Assembly (NCBI GenBank): GCA_002292375.1
Contig: DBBV01000015.1
Span: 1-45,482 of the forward strand
Origin: Methylococcaceae bacterium UBA975
GTDB lineage: Bacteria > Pseudomonadota > Gammaproteobacteria > Methylococcales > Cycloclasticaceae
Reading direction: 5' to 3'
Length of the DNA: 45,482 bases
Part shown: positions 24,987-34,555 of the stretch, piece by piece
Layout: the number at the start of each line of letters is the position of its first letter
Numbering within the stretch: position 1 is the first letter of the stretch
Notes under the pieces: model-generated
The model's database searches: none
Told to the model about the DNA's origin: nothing
Seen by the model: only the letters and a program-made list of their open reading frames with translations
Made by a program: the position numbers and the translations under genes

Positions 24987-27362
24987 TTGGAAGATTATAT
25001 TGTTTGGCTCGACTCAACAGGCATGAACGACGTTGAACACGTCGGTGGAAAAAATGCATCCCTAGGTGAAATGATTAGCAACTTGTCGTCTGTTGGTGTT
25101 GATGTCCCCGGTGGCTTTGCGACAACCGCTACTGCATTTAGAGACTTTTTATCTCAAAGTGGTATTGACGCACGAATCCACGATAAATTAACCGCCTTAG
25201 ACGTTGATGACGTCAACGCCTTAGCAGTCGCGGGTAAAGAAATTAGGCAATGGGTCATCGACACACCCTTTCAAGCTGAACTTGAAAGCGCCATTAAAGC
25301 AGCTTACGCCAAAATGCAGGCCGACGCTCAGAGCGAATTTTCGGTTGCTGTGCGTTCATCGGCCACCGCCGAGGATTTACCCGACGCCTCGTTTGCTGGC
25401 CAACAAGAAACCTTCCTTAACGTTGATGGTATCGACAATGTAATGCACGCGATCAAAGAAGTCTTTGCTTCATTATTTAACGATCGCGCCATTTCTTACC
25501 GTGTGCACCAAGGCTTTGAACACAGCGGTGTTGCGCTTTCTGCTGGCATTCAACGCATGGTTAGAAGTGATATTAGTGCCTCAGGCGTTATGTTTACTTT
25601 GGATACCGAGTCAGGTTTTCGTGATGCAGTTTTTATTACCTCAAGCTACGGTTTAGGCGAAATGGTGGTCCAAGGCGCCGTCAATCCTGACGAATTTTAC
25701 GTACACAAACCCACCTTAATGGCTGGATGCCCCGCCATTTTACGTCGCAACCTAGGCAGTAAAATGATCAAAATGGTGTACGACGATGATCACACTATTA
25801 AAGAGCCGGTCAAGATTGTCGATACCGAGCCTGCAACGCGTGTGGTGTATTCATTAAGCGACACTGAGATTGAAGAACTGTCTAAAATCGCCATCACCAT
25901 TGAAAATCACTACCAACGCCCGATGGATATCGAATGGGCTAAAGATGGTCTGGATGGCAAGTTGTACATTGTGCAAGCTCGCCCAGAAACTGTTCAAAGC
26001 CGTGCCGGTAAAGAAATCGAGCGTTACTCACTAAATGAAACCTCAAAGGTATTGGTAGAAGGCCGCAGTATTGGCCAAAAAATAGGCGCTGGCCCTGCCC
26101 GTGTTATTAACAGTATTGCCCAAATGGACCAAGTTAAAGAAGGCGATGTATTGGTCACTGATATGACCGACCCCGATTGGGAGCCGATCATGAAACGCGC
26201 CTCCGCCATTGTGACCAACCGTGGTGGCAGAACTTGTCACGCGGCCATCATTGCGCGTGAGCTTGGCATTCCTGCCGTTGTTGGTTGCGGCGATGCCACC
26301 GACCACATTAGCGAAAACAGCAATATTACGGTTTCCTGTGCCGAAGGCGATACCGGCTTTATTTATGACGGTATATTAGACTACCAGGTAGACACCATTA
26401 ACCTAGATTCTATGCCTGAGATTCCGGTCAAAATCATGATGAACGTGGGCAACCCCGATCGTGCCTTTGATTTTGCCTCCCTGCCTCACGAAGGGGTTGG
26501 CTTAGCGCGTTTAGAATTCATCATCAACCGAATGATAGGCATTCACCCGAAAGCGCTGTTGGAGTTTGATCAATTGCCAGCCGATCTTCAGTCCATCATC
26601 AGCAAACGCATCTCATGCTACGACAGCCCTAAAGATTATTACATTAAACGGTTAGTTGAAGGGATCTCAACCATCGCCGCGGCGTTTTCACCCAAAACAG
26701 TGATCGTACGTATGTCGGATTTTAAATCAAATGAATACGCCAACTTGATCGGTGGTGATCGCTACGAACCTGAAGAAGAAAACCCCATGCTCGGCTTTAG
26801 AGGGGCTTCGCGTTATATCTCTGATTCATTCCGTGAGTGTTTTGAAATGGAGTGTGAGGCGCTGAAATACGTCCGTGACCAAATGGGCTTGACCAACGTT
26901 TGGGTCATGATCCCCTTTGTACGCACCCTGGGCGAAGCTAAAAAAGTCACTGAATTGCTAAAAGAAAATGGTATTGAAAGCGGTAAAAATGGCCTTAAAC
27001 TCATTATGATGTGCGAATTGCCTTCAAACGCATTGATGGCTGATGAGTTTTTAGAGTATTTTGACGGTTTCTCGATTGGTTCCAACGATCTAACTCAACT
27101 AACCTTGGGACTTGACCGTGACTCCGGCTTGATTGCCTCCTTATTTGATGAGCGTGACCCTGCGATCAAAAAACTATTATCCATGGCAATCAATGCCTGT
27201 CGTAAACAAAACAAATACATCGGCATTTGCGGTCAAGGCCCATCAGACCACCCTGATTTAGCTAAATGGTTGATGGAACAAGGCATTGAAAGCGTTTCGT
27301 TAAATCCAGACACGGTGATCGAAACGTGGATGTTTATGGCTGACCAAAAAATCGAGGGCTAA
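24987..27362 (+). CDS. ppsA: Phosphoenolpyruvate synthase
   Basis: A 791-residue enzyme making PEP from pyruvate and ATP. It has the N-terminal ATP-grasp domain (VGGKNASLGEM, AVRSSATAEDLPDASFAGQQET), the phosphohistidine domain with GGRTCHAAIIAREL (His418), and the C-terminal TIM barrel with RMSDFKSNEYANL, NPMLGFRG and CGQGPSD. The length fits E. coli PpsA (792). The start is a TTG at 24987 with GAGGAT about 8 bases upstream. The aminotransferase gene follows after 3 bases. It is regulated by the divergent ppsR product. Confidence 0.95.
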   Translation: MEDYIVWLDSTGMNDVEHVGGKNASLGEMISNLSSVGVDVPGGFATTATAFRDFLSQSGIDARIHDKLTALDVDDVNALAVAGKEIRQWVIDTPFQAELESAIKAAYAKMQADAQSEFSVAVRSSATAEDLPDASFAGQQETFLNVDGIDNVMHAIKEVFASLFNDRAISYRVHQGFEHSGVALSAGIQRMVRSDISASGVMFTLDTESGFRDAVFITSSYGLGEMVVQGAVNPDEFYVHKPTLMAGCPAILRRNLGSKMIKMVYDDDHTIKEPVKIVDTEPATRVVYSLSDTEIEELSKIAITIENHYQRPMDIEWAKDGLDGKLYIVQARPETVQSRAGKEIERYSLNETSKVLVEGRSIGQKIGAGPARVINSIAQMDQVKEGDVLVTDMTDPDWEPIMKRASAIVTNRGGRTCHAAIIARELGIPAVVGCGDATDHISENSNITVSCAEGDTGFIYDGILDYQVDTINLDSMPEIPVKIMMNVGNPDRAFDFASLPHEGVGLARLEFIINRMIGIHPKALLEFDQLPADLQSIISKRISCYDSPKDYYIKRLVEGISTIAAAFSPKTVIVRMSDFKSNEYANLIGGDRYEPEEENPMLGFRGASRYISDSFRECFEMECEALKYVRDQMGLTNVWVMIPFVRTLGEAKKVTELLKENGIESGKNGLKLIMMCELPSNALMADEFLEYFDGFSIGSNDLTQLTLGLDRDSGLIASLFDERDPAIKKLLSMAINACRKQNKYIGICGQGPSDHPDLAKWLMEQGIESVSLNPDTVIETWMFMADQKIEG

Positions 27363-27365
27363 ATA

Positions 27366-28547
27366 ATGACGATTACTAGTTTTAATCCACCGATCCGCAC
27401 ACTGATGGGCCCGGGTCCATCAGATGTTCATCCACGCGTTTTATCGGCCTTAGCACGGCCAACCATTGGCCATTTAGACCCCAGTTTTGGCCTAATGATG
27501 GATGAAGTAAAAACCCTTCTCCAATATGCTTTACAAACAGATAGTCAATTAACTTTCCCCGTCTCCGCGCCGGGTTCAGCTGGCATGGAAACTTGCTTTG
27601 CCAACCTACTGGAAGCCGGAGATACGGTGATTGTCTGCCAAAATGGCGTATTCGGCGGTCGCATGAAAGAAAATGTTGAACGCTGTGGCGCCATCGCTGT
27701 TATGGTCGAAGACGAATGGGGCCACGCGGTTGACCCGCAAAAGGTAGAAGACGCCTTAAAAGCGCACCCAGAAGCCAGCGTGCTAGCTTTTGTTCACGCC
27801 GAAACCTCCACTGGCGCATTATCTGATGCTAAAACGCTTTGCGCCTTGGCGCATCAATATGACTGCCTCTCGATTGTTGACGCCGTGACCTCTTTAGGCG
27901 GTTCAGAACTACGCGTCGATGATTGGGGAATAGATGCCATCTACTCGGGCACACAAAAATGCCTATCTTGCGTTCCTGGCCTATCGCCTGTTAGCTTTAG
28001 TGAACGCGCACAAGAGCGCATTAAACAACGTACTCAACGCGTACAAAGCTGGTTTTTAGACTTGAGTTTAGTAATGGCTTATTGGGGTGGCGACGGCGCC
28101 CGCTCGTATCACCACACTGCTCCGGTTAATAGCTTATACGCCTTGCATGAGTCCTTAATCATGCTACAACAAGAAGGCCTTGAACAGGCGTGGGCTCGCC
28201 ACGCAAGCTTACACCTATCGTTAAAAGCTGGTCTAGAAGCCATGGGCCTCGGCTTTATTGTTCCTCAAGGGTCACGACTGCCTCAACTTAATGCTGTTAC
28301 CATCCCAGAGGGGATTGATGAAGCGGTGGTTAGGAAGCGTTTATTACATGACTATAACCTTGAAATTGGCGCAGGCCTGGGTTCCTTGGCTGGCAAAGTC
28401 TGGCGCATTGGTTTAATGGGCCACTCTGCTAACGCCAGCAACGTAATGTTTTGCCTCGCCGCACTTGAATCCGTTTTAAGCGATATGGGTGCTAGTATAC
28501 GCACAGGAGTTGCCTTACCGGCGGCGCAAAAAATAACCTTTGGTTAA
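27366..28547 (+). CDS. Alanine-glyoxylate / serine-glyoxylate-type aminotransferase
   Basis: A 393-residue fold type I PLP enzyme. It opens with LMGPGPSDVHPRVL (13-26), has APGSAGMET (68-76), VDAVTSLGG, and the PLP lysine K198 in YSGTQKCLS, then GARSYHHTAPV and GSLAGKVWRIGLMGHSAN. This is the AGXT family, which transaminates glyoxylate, giving glycine from alanine or serine. It lies 3 bases after ppsA, so it is probably co-transcribed; this couples glyoxylate/serine metabolism to PEP formation and would fit C1 or C2 growth. The exact amino donor cannot be decided. Confidence 0.85.
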   Translation: MTITSFNPPIRTLMGPGPSDVHPRVLSALARPTIGHLDPSFGLMMDEVKTLLQYALQTDSQLTFPVSAPGSAGMETCFANLLEAGDTVIVCQNGVFGGRMKENVERCGAIAVMVEDEWGHAVDPQKVEDALKAHPEASVLAFVHAETSTGALSDAKTLCALAHQYDCLSIVDAVTSLGGSELRVDDWGIDAIYSGTQKCLSCVPGLSPVSFSERAQERIKQRTQRVQSWFLDLSLVMAYWGGDGARSYHHTAPVNSLYALHESLIMLQQEGLEQAWARHASLHLSLKAGLEAMGLGFIVPQGSRLPQLNAVTIPEGIDEAVVRKRLLHDYNLEIGAGLGSLAGKVWRIGLMGHSANASNVMFCLAALESVLSDMGASIRTGVALPAAQKITFG

Positions 28548-28559
28548 TTGGACTACCCT

Positions 28560-29411
28560 ATGAAAGACAAACTGTTTATCGCCTTACAACACCTGTTACC
28601 ACAACATGCCTTATCGGCACTGATGCATAAGCTGGCTCGTTGCAAAACACCGTGGTTTAAGAACTTTGTCATTAAACAGTTTATTCAGTTTTTCGACGTT
28701 AACATGTCAGAAGCCACCGAACCAGATCCGCAGGCGTACGAAAGCTTTAACGCTTTTTTTACCCGCAGTTTACGCGATGATGCACGAAAACTAGAACGCG
28801 CCAAAGCAACGCTCGCCTGTCCGGTTGACGGTACCATTAGTCAAATAGGCGCAATAGAAAACAGCCAACTCTTCCAAGCCAAAGGTAAACACTTCAACCT
28901 CGCTGCCCTATTAGGGTCAGAAACCATGGCCAGTGAATTTGAAGATGGCTCATTCACCACCATTTACTTATCACCAAAAGATTACCACCGTATCCATTTT
29001 CCAGTGCGTGGCACACTCAAGAAAATGGTTCATGTCCCCGGCGATCTGTTTAGCGTTAACCCCACCACAGTCAATGCCATTGATGAATTATTTGCCAGAA
29101 ATGAACGTGTCGTCGCCTTTTTTGATACCCCCGCTGGGCCCATGGCGATGGTGATGGTCGGCGCCATTTTTGTCTCTAGTATTGAAACCGTTTGGCACGG
29201 CGAAGTAACCCCGCCACGGCATAACCAAATTCGCAGCTGGAACTATAACGACAAAACATTAACGTACAAAAAGAACGATGAAATGGCACGCTTTAATATG
29301 GGCTCTACCATCGTGTTACTTTACGGTAAAGACAAAATCGCTTGGGCAGAAGAGCTGGCCGCAGGGCAAGCTGTTCAACGCGGACAAGTGATCGGTAAAA
29401 TTAAGGCCTAA
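28560..29411 (+). CDS. psd: Phosphatidylserine decarboxylase proenzyme
   Basis: About 283 residues from the ATG at 28560; a TTG directly after the previous stop (28548) is an alternative. The proenzyme cleaves itself at the MGST motif, giving the pyruvoyl group on Ser249. Conserved parts include SFNAFFTRSLRD (61-72), CPVDGT, SPKDYHRIHFP, VPGDLFSVNP and FNMGSTIVLLY. It converts phosphatidylserine to phosphatidylethanolamine at the inner membrane. It follows the aminotransferase with a 12-base gap. Confidence 0.94.
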   Translation: MKDKLFIALQHLLPQHALSALMHKLARCKTPWFKNFVIKQFIQFFDVNMSEATEPDPQAYESFNAFFTRSLRDDARKLERAKATLACPVDGTISQIGAIENSQLFQAKGKHFNLAALLGSETMASEFEDGSFTTIYLSPKDYHRIHFPVRGTLKKMVHVPGDLFSVNPTTVNAIDELFARNERVVAFFDTPAGPMAMVMVGAIFVSSIETVWHGEVTPPRHNQIRSWNYNDKTLTYKKNDEMARFNMGSTIVLLYGKDKIAWAEELAAGQAVQRGQVIGKIKA

Positions 29412-29417
29412 AAATTG

Positions 29418-30035
29418 ATGACCACAGGCAACCAACCCCTTTGGCTTTACAGCTGGTTGTTTGTTTTTTTCGCTGTGCTGCTGTGGTCAGGGGTCAAGCC
29501 GAACGATAGTTTGACGTGGTTTTTAGAGGTACTTCCTGCCTTAATCGGTTTAATGGCCTTAATGATTACCCGTCGATCGTTTCCACTAACAACATTGGCC
29601 TACTGCTTAATATTACTACACAGCGTAATTCTGATGATCGGCGGCCATTACACCTACGCCGAGGTCCCCTTTTTCAACGGCTTATTCGGTTCGGAACGTA
29701 ACAATTACGACAAGCTCGGCCACTTCGCACAAGGTTTTATTCCTGCCATCGTTGCCCGAGAAGTCTTTATCCGACTTGCGGTTATTAAAACACGCCGCTG
29801 GATGAATTTTTTAATCCTCTGCGTCTGCTTAGGCTTTAGCGCTTTTTATGAACTGATAGAATGGTGGGTAGCACTTGCCACAGGAGAAAATGCCGAGGCC
29901 TTTTTAGGCACCCAGGGTTATATTTGGGATACCCAATCCGATATGGGCTTAGCGCTCATTGGTGCAATCAGTGCGCTAGTCTTCTTGGCAGCCACCCATG
30001 ACCGTCAAATTAACACCAAAAGCCCACAAGCTTGA
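29418..30035 (+). CDS. Inner-membrane protein, YjdF/DUF2238 family
   Basis: A protein of about 205 residues with five or six membrane helices. The motifs GHYTYAEVPFF (about 75-85), RNNYDKLGHFAQGF (about 94-107), FYELIEWW (about 143-150) and LGTQGYIWDTQSDMG (about 163-177) define the YjdF/DUF2238 family, whose function is unknown. The conserved Asp, His and Glu residues inside helices suggest transport or a lipid enzyme, but this is speculative. The start is ATG at 29418, 6 bases after psd. It converges with epmA 8 bases away. Confidence 0.85.
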   Translation: MTTGNQPLWLYSWLFVFFAVLLWSGVKPNDSLTWFLEVLPALIGLMALMITRRSFPLTTLAYCLILLHSVILMIGGHYTYAEVPFFNGLFGSERNNYDKLGHFAQGFIPAIVAREVFIRLAVIKTRRWMNFLILCVCLGFSAFYELIEWWVALATGENAEAFLGTQGYIWDTQSDMGLALIGAISALVFLAATHDRQINTKSPQA

Positions 30036-30043
30036 CTAATTGT

Positions 30044-31024
30044 TTAAGCTCTATTGATTGGAAAAGTCAGCACCTCGTCTATTGATTCAACACCACTTAT
30101 CAGCATTAACAATCGATCTAGTCCTAGGGCAACCCCTGAGCACTCTGGCAAACCAGACGCTAAGGCTGCCAATAGATTTTCATCCATCGGCACAACGCTA
30201 GCACTGCTGTTTTTTCTTTGTTTTAATTCTGCCTCAAAGCGTGCTTGCTGTTGCTTAACATCGGTCAATTCTTCATAACCATTGGCTAATTCAATGTTAT
30301 TAAAATACACTTCAAATCGCTTGGCGCTTACCGGTTGCTGATCACCTAATTTGGCTAACATTGCCATGCAAACTGGGTAATCGGTAACTAAGTAGACGAT
30401 ATTTTTCTTCAAGTTAGGCTGTATATATTGGCTGAATAGATAATCCAGTGCATTCGACAGACTGTTGCCGCAGATGGATGCCGCCTCAGGGTGACCTTGG
30501 GCCCTTGCATAGGCGATCAACTCGTCCACCGTTGTATCATGTGGATCAATTGCCGTTTTTTGCTGGAATAACTGTGCGTAACTCAGCGTATAAACATCTA
30601 TATTACGGCCAAAGCATTGCATCAGCAATTCGATGACCTCGGCCATTAAATCAGCCATGCTAAAACCTACGCGATACCACTCTAACAAGGTGAACTCTGG
30701 ATTATGGAAACGGCCGCTTTCACCCTGCCTGAATGATTTAGCAATTTGATAAATTGAGCCTGAACCGGAAGCTAGCAGTCGCTTCATTGCAAACTCTGGT
30801 GAAGTTTGCAAATAAAGCCGCTGATCGGCGTTAAATGCCCGCTGAGTTGAGAAACTATCTAAGTTGACATCACAACTGGCGGCGCTCGATAACGCCGGCG
30901 TATCGACTTCGAGCACCTGTTTGTCAGCAAAAAAATAACGTATCGTTTGGTAAAGCGCCGCCCGCTGGTGTAACAAGGCCGTCGAACAGGTCGGCGGCCA
31001 GGTATTCGTTGAGTCGGGTGTCAA
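30044..31024 (-). CDS. epmA: Elongation factor P--(R)-beta-lysine ligase EpmA
   Basis: A 326-residue class II lysyl-tRNA synthetase-like enzyme without the anticodon domain. It has LEVDTPALS, LQTSPEFAMKRLLASG (motif region 2), FRQGESGRFHNPEFTLLEWYR, and the C-terminal GVALGLDRLLMLISG motif 3. It loads beta-lysine onto EF-P. The start is a TTG at 31024, 8 bases after the efp stop, placed where the family N-terminus begins. Neighbouring efp and divergent epmB complete the modification pathway. Confidence 0.94.
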   Translation of the reverse strand: MTPDSTNTWPPTCSTALLHQRAALYQTIRYFFADKQVLEVDTPALSSAASCDVNLDSFSTQRAFNADQRLYLQTSPEFAMKRLLASGSGSIYQIAKSFRQGESGRFHNPEFTLLEWYRVGFSMADLMAEVIELLMQCFGRNIDVYTLSYAQLFQQKTAIDPHDTTVDELIAYARAQGHPEAASICGNSLSNALDYLFSQYIQPNLKKNIVYLVTDYPVCMAMLAKLGDQQPVSAKRFEVYFNNIELANGYEELTDVKQQQARFEAELKQRKNSSASVVPMDENLLAALASGLPECSGVALGLDRLLMLISGVESIDEVLTFPINRA

Positions 31025-31032
31025 GATAGCGC

Positions 31033-31602
31033 TTAACTTTTAGCGCGGGCTGAATACTCACCGGTTCGGGTATCCACTTTAATCACCTCACCTATTTGCA
31101 CGAACAAAGGAACTCGTACCACTGCACCGGTTTCAAGCGTTGCCGGTTTGCCACCGCCACCTGATGTGTCGCCCTTTAAACCAGGGTCAGTATCGGTAAT
31201 GGCCAACTCTACAAAATTAGGCGCAACCACACTCAACGGTGCTCCATTCCAAAGCATCACAGTACATTTATCTTGTTCTTTAAGCCATTTACTGGTCTCT
31301 CCGACCGCAACCGCATCGGCAGATACTTGCTCATACGTGGTTTCGTCCATAAAGTGCCAAAACTCACCGTCGTTATATAAATAGGCCATTTCAGTTTCCA
31401 TAACATCGGCCGCTTCAACCGTTTCACCCGATTTAAAGGTGCGATCGATCACCCGCCCCGTTTTTAAGTTACGAATTTTAACCCGGCTAAACGCAGGCCC
31501 CTTACCCGGCCTAACAAATTCATTTTCTACAATGGAGCATGGATCATTGTCCATCATGATTTTCAATCCGCCTTTAAATTCGCTGGTGTTATACGTTGCC
31601 AT
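31033..31602 (-). CDS. efp: Translation elongation factor P
   Basis: A 189-residue three-domain EF-P. The modified lysine is K34 in VRPGKGPAF (30-38), the form that EpmA lysylates. Further conserved parts are RVIDRTFKSGETVE and GDTSGGGGKPATLETGAVVRVPLFVQ with the C-terminal VDTRTGEYSARAKS. It relieves ribosome stalling at polyproline stretches. It lies upstream of epmA on the same strand. Confidence 0.96.
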   Translation of the reverse strand: MATYNTSEFKGGLKIMMDNDPCSIVENEFVRPGKGPAFSRVKIRNLKTGRVIDRTFKSGETVEAADVMETEMAYLYNDGEFWHFMDETTYEQVSADAVAVGETSKWLKEQDKCTVMLWNGAPLSVVAPNFVELAITDTDPGLKGDTSGGGGKPATLETGAVVRVPLFVQIGEVIKVDTRTGEYSARAKS

Positions 31603-31658
31603 GTCTCTTCTCGTTATCTGGTTAATTTAATTAAGTTTGGGCTGCAAAGGCTATTATA

Positions 31659-32681
31659 ATGCTTATGATGATTAACATAGAAAAGAATTCTCCTATCCCA
31701 CACTGGCAACAAGAACTGCGCACTGCATTTACTAATATAAGTGACTTATTATTTTACTTGCACCTTGATAGCGCCGATTTAAGTTTGCAGTACCAAGCGT
31801 CAAAAAACTTTCCCTTACTCGCCACCAAGAGTTATGTCGATCGAATTAAAAAATCTGACTGGGCAGACCCACTCTTGCGTCAAATATTACCTCTAGCTGA
31901 TGAATTAAAGCAGCACCCTGATTTCATTAATGACCCCGTAGGTGATAGCCAAGCCAGCGTTATGCCCGGTTTATTACATAAGTACCATGGCCGCGTACTA
32001 TTGGTGACGACTGGTGCTTGCGCTATTCATTGTCGTTATTGTTTTCGCCGCGCTTTTCCATACTCCGACAATAGTGCGCACCGCTCTCAGATCACGGCCA
32101 TCATAGACTATTTAACGAACAACCCGGGAATCACTGAAGTTATTTTGAGCGGTGGCGACCCGCTGACCTTAAGTGATGCTAAATTTCAGCATTTGATTAG
32201 CACGCTATCCGACATCCAACACATTGATCGAATCCGTATCCACAGTCGCATACCGGTTGTTTTACCCTCACGTATAACAGACAAATTTTTAGACACTTTG
32301 GCGTCAAGCGACAAAAAAATCATTATGGTGATTCATGCCAATCACCCGAACGAATTAAACCATGAGGTGGAAAAGGGTTTATTGAAAATGAAACAACTCG
32401 GCATCACCTTATTAAACCAGACCGTCCTGTTACAAGGCGTTAATGATGACCCAGTCATCTTAACGCAGCTTAGCTTTCGTTTATTTGATTGCCACACACT
32501 GCCTTATTACTTACACCTGCTCGATAAAGTTAGCGGTGCTCAGCACTTTGATATAAACAACCCTACGGTAAAGATCCTATATGAGCAACTACAAGCAACA
32601 TTACCAGGCTATCTCGTACCAAAATTGGTACGCGAGGAGTCAGGAGAGGCCTATAAAACACCAATACAGATTCAATTTTAA
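31659..32681 (+). CDS. epmB: EF-P (R)-beta-lysine-forming lysine 2,3-aminomutase EpmB
   Basis: A 340-residue radical SAM enzyme with the cluster motif CAIHCRYCFRR (C121, C125, C128) and the following ILSGGDPLTL and IHSRIPVVLP. It converts L-lysine to beta-lysine for EF-P. The start is the ATG at 31659, preceded by AAAGG at a good distance; ATG codons at 31665 and 31668 are alternatives. It is divergent from efp with a 56-base gap. The hydroxylase EpmC is not in the window. Confidence 0.93.
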   Translation: MLMMINIEKNSPIPHWQQELRTAFTNISDLLFYLHLDSADLSLQYQASKNFPLLATKSYVDRIKKSDWADPLLRQILPLADELKQHPDFINDPVGDSQASVMPGLLHKYHGRVLLVTTGACAIHCRYCFRRAFPYSDNSAHRSQITAIIDYLTNNPGITEVILSGGDPLTLSDAKFQHLISTLSDIQHIDRIRIHSRIPVVLPSRITDKFLDTLASSDKKIIMVIHANHPNELNHEVEKGLLKMKQLGITLLNQTVLLQGVNDDPVILTQLSFRLFDCHTLPYYLHLLDKVSGAQHFDINNPTVKILYEQLQATLPGYLVPKLVREESGEAYKTPIQIQF

Positions 32682-32765
32682 GTGCCCGATTTAACAAATA
32701 ATACAATGTTGGTCTAAACTTTATACATATTTCCAACACTACAACAGTTATTGAGGTTAAGGCTT

Positions 32766-34523
32766 ATGGACATACAGCAACGATTCAAGGACAGAATTGA
32801 CGTGTTGGGCAGCAAACCGAAGGAAGCGTTGCCCTTTGACACCTCCGTTCCTGCGTATAAGGCATGGGAAGACCAGTTATCCATCGTTAATACACAAGAG
32901 ACCACTGCATTAATGGCTAGTGCCTCACACGCCTTAGTAAACACCCCAATCAACCCCATTGATAAGCTTTTATTGCTTAACGCAACCCACGATTTTTTAT
33001 TTAAACTGTCCCAGGTGTGCCTAGAAGGGATACAAAAATCAACCTTTCCTTTATCTGAAAAACAGTCGGCGATTTCATCCCAACTTATAGAAACGTTACT
33101 TAATATTAGTTTGGGATATTTGGGGCTAATCTGTTCAGCAGAGTTTACTAAAAACGATTCAAATACAGACAAGCAAACACCCCATTTTTCTGTTAATGAA
33201 AAAACTCTTATATTGTTTAAATCCTTTGAGTTTTTATCGCTCATTCAGTTTATAAAAGCACTTATCTATCGGCTGCCTCAAGAGCCATTTTGGAACCAGG
33301 TGAACGCACTTTTTTTACTGGCAGAAACACATCAACTCAGCCAGATTGTTTTCCCCTGCCTAGATGGGGAACACACGTCAACGATTGAAGATGAGTTCAA
33401 AAAAATCCAATTCTTCAATCTTGCCCAAACCAATCGATTTCGCCAAAATGATATGGTGACTATCCGTTCCATTCTAGCCTCTCTAGCTAATGGCATCTCT
33501 TTGTCATCAACCAGCGGGGAATCCTTTTCATTTGTTGTTGATTTGAATTCAGCTATTCCTGCTAGGCACACGTCAGAAACCACATCAACATCCGGCCAGA
33601 CCCGCTTTATGAGCAATGCCTCATTGATAAACTATTTATTGAATAAGGACAGCATCGCGGAAGAAAAGCAGGGGGTTATTGCCTTAAATTCGAGACAAGC
33701 CAAATTAAGCAAAAAAGTCATCCAACGCCTGTTACCGTGCTGGCAAACAAAGGTAGTCAGGCAAGCTACTCGCCACAGTCAAACTGAAACAATCGTCATC
33801 TACCCTGGCTTAGAAAGCATCATCAAAGCATTGGTACTTCAAAAAGACCCTAATGCCTATGAACAACTTCAGAATCAAAACACTGCAGCATCCTCTGTTA
33901 ACATCAACGATCTCGAACTAACGCCGATCGATGATACTGGGGCGTTTAAAGATAACGTTTTTATTAAAGATAACAGCAGCATCACTCAGCAGCTTAAGGT
34001 ATCTGCAAAAAACGCCTTTAGCTCAGATAAAATATGGTCAAAAGAGCGTGTCTCAATAGCCGGTGAAAAAGGGACAAAAATTACTGCCGAAACTCAAGAC
34101 ACTAGCTTACAAGGCTTACGTTTTACAGTCTCACCAGACAATAAATACCTAATAAAAGTCACTGATCTAGTCGGTATTCGAACACAAAATGACGCCATAC
34201 AATTAGCTATAGTACGCCGTATCAACAGCCTTGATGATGGCTGCGTCTCGGTTGGGGTTGAAATGATGGCTCCTAAAATAAAACTGGCCCATCTTTACCG
34301 AAAGAACAATAAAAAACCGCATAAAACGGTATTATTTTTACAAGGCATCCCTGCGATAAAGCAAGCTGATTCAATTATAAGCTCATCGGTGATCGAAGAA
34401 AGGGACCTGACTGTTACAGCCGAATATAATAGCCAAAAAAAGCTTTTTACCATTGAACAAGCCATCGAAATTAATCAAGTTTTTTCTCATTATAGTGTTT
34501 TAATAAAAACCGTAATAGACTAA
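32766..34523 (+). CDS. Large protein with PilZ-like C-terminal domain, probable c-di-GMP partner of the FimX-like protein
   Basis: A cytoplasmic protein of about 585 residues from the ATG at 32766 (GAGG about 9 bases upstream). Residues 1-420 are helical without a recognised domain. The C-terminal part (about 425-530) has a PilZ-like pattern: ERVSIAGEKG, a DTSLQGLRF turn, LVGIR, and IVRRINSLDDGCVSVGVEMM. The usual RxxxR and D/NxSxxG motifs are only partly visible, so binding of c-di-GMP is uncertain. The gene precedes the FimX-like gene by 32 bases on the same strand; from memory, Pseudomonas also keeps psd, an unknown large gene and fimX together. Confidence 0.65.
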   Translation: MDIQQRFKDRIDVLGSKPKEALPFDTSVPAYKAWEDQLSIVNTQETTALMASASHALVNTPINPIDKLLLLNATHDFLFKLSQVCLEGIQKSTFPLSEKQSAISSQLIETLLNISLGYLGLICSAEFTKNDSNTDKQTPHFSVNEKTLILFKSFEFLSLIQFIKALIYRLPQEPFWNQVNALFLLAETHQLSQIVFPCLDGEHTSTIEDEFKKIQFFNLAQTNRFRQNDMVTIRSILASLANGISLSSTSGESFSFVVDLNSAIPARHTSETTSTSGQTRFMSNASLINYLLNKDSIAEEKQGVIALNSRQAKLSKKVIQRLLPCWQTKVVRQATRHSQTETIVIYPGLESIIKALVLQKDPNAYEQLQNQNTAASSVNINDLELTPIDDTGAFKDNVFIKDNSSITQQLKVSAKNAFSSDKIWSKERVSIAGEKGTKITAETQDTSLQGLRFTVSPDNKYLIKVTDLVGIRTQNDAIQLAIVRRINSLDDGCVSVGVEMMAPKIKLAHLYRKNNKKPHKTVLFLQGIPAIKQADSIISSSVIEERDLTVTAEYNSQKKLFTIEQAIEINQVFSHYSVLIKTVID

Positions 34524-34555
34524 GGTTAATAACAATAAAAACTAAGCCTGTATCA

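Noticed and set aside
31655..31668. TATAAT overlapping the epmB start, suggesting a leaderless transcript
   Set aside because: AAAGG at 31646-31650 is a well-spaced ribosome site for the ATG at 31659, and no -35 box fits the TATAAT.
32714..33244. A 176-codon open frame on the minus strand
   Set aside because: It lies antisense to the start of the PilZ-like gene, has no recognisable domain, and the plus-strand gene has a ribosome site and a continuous operon partner.
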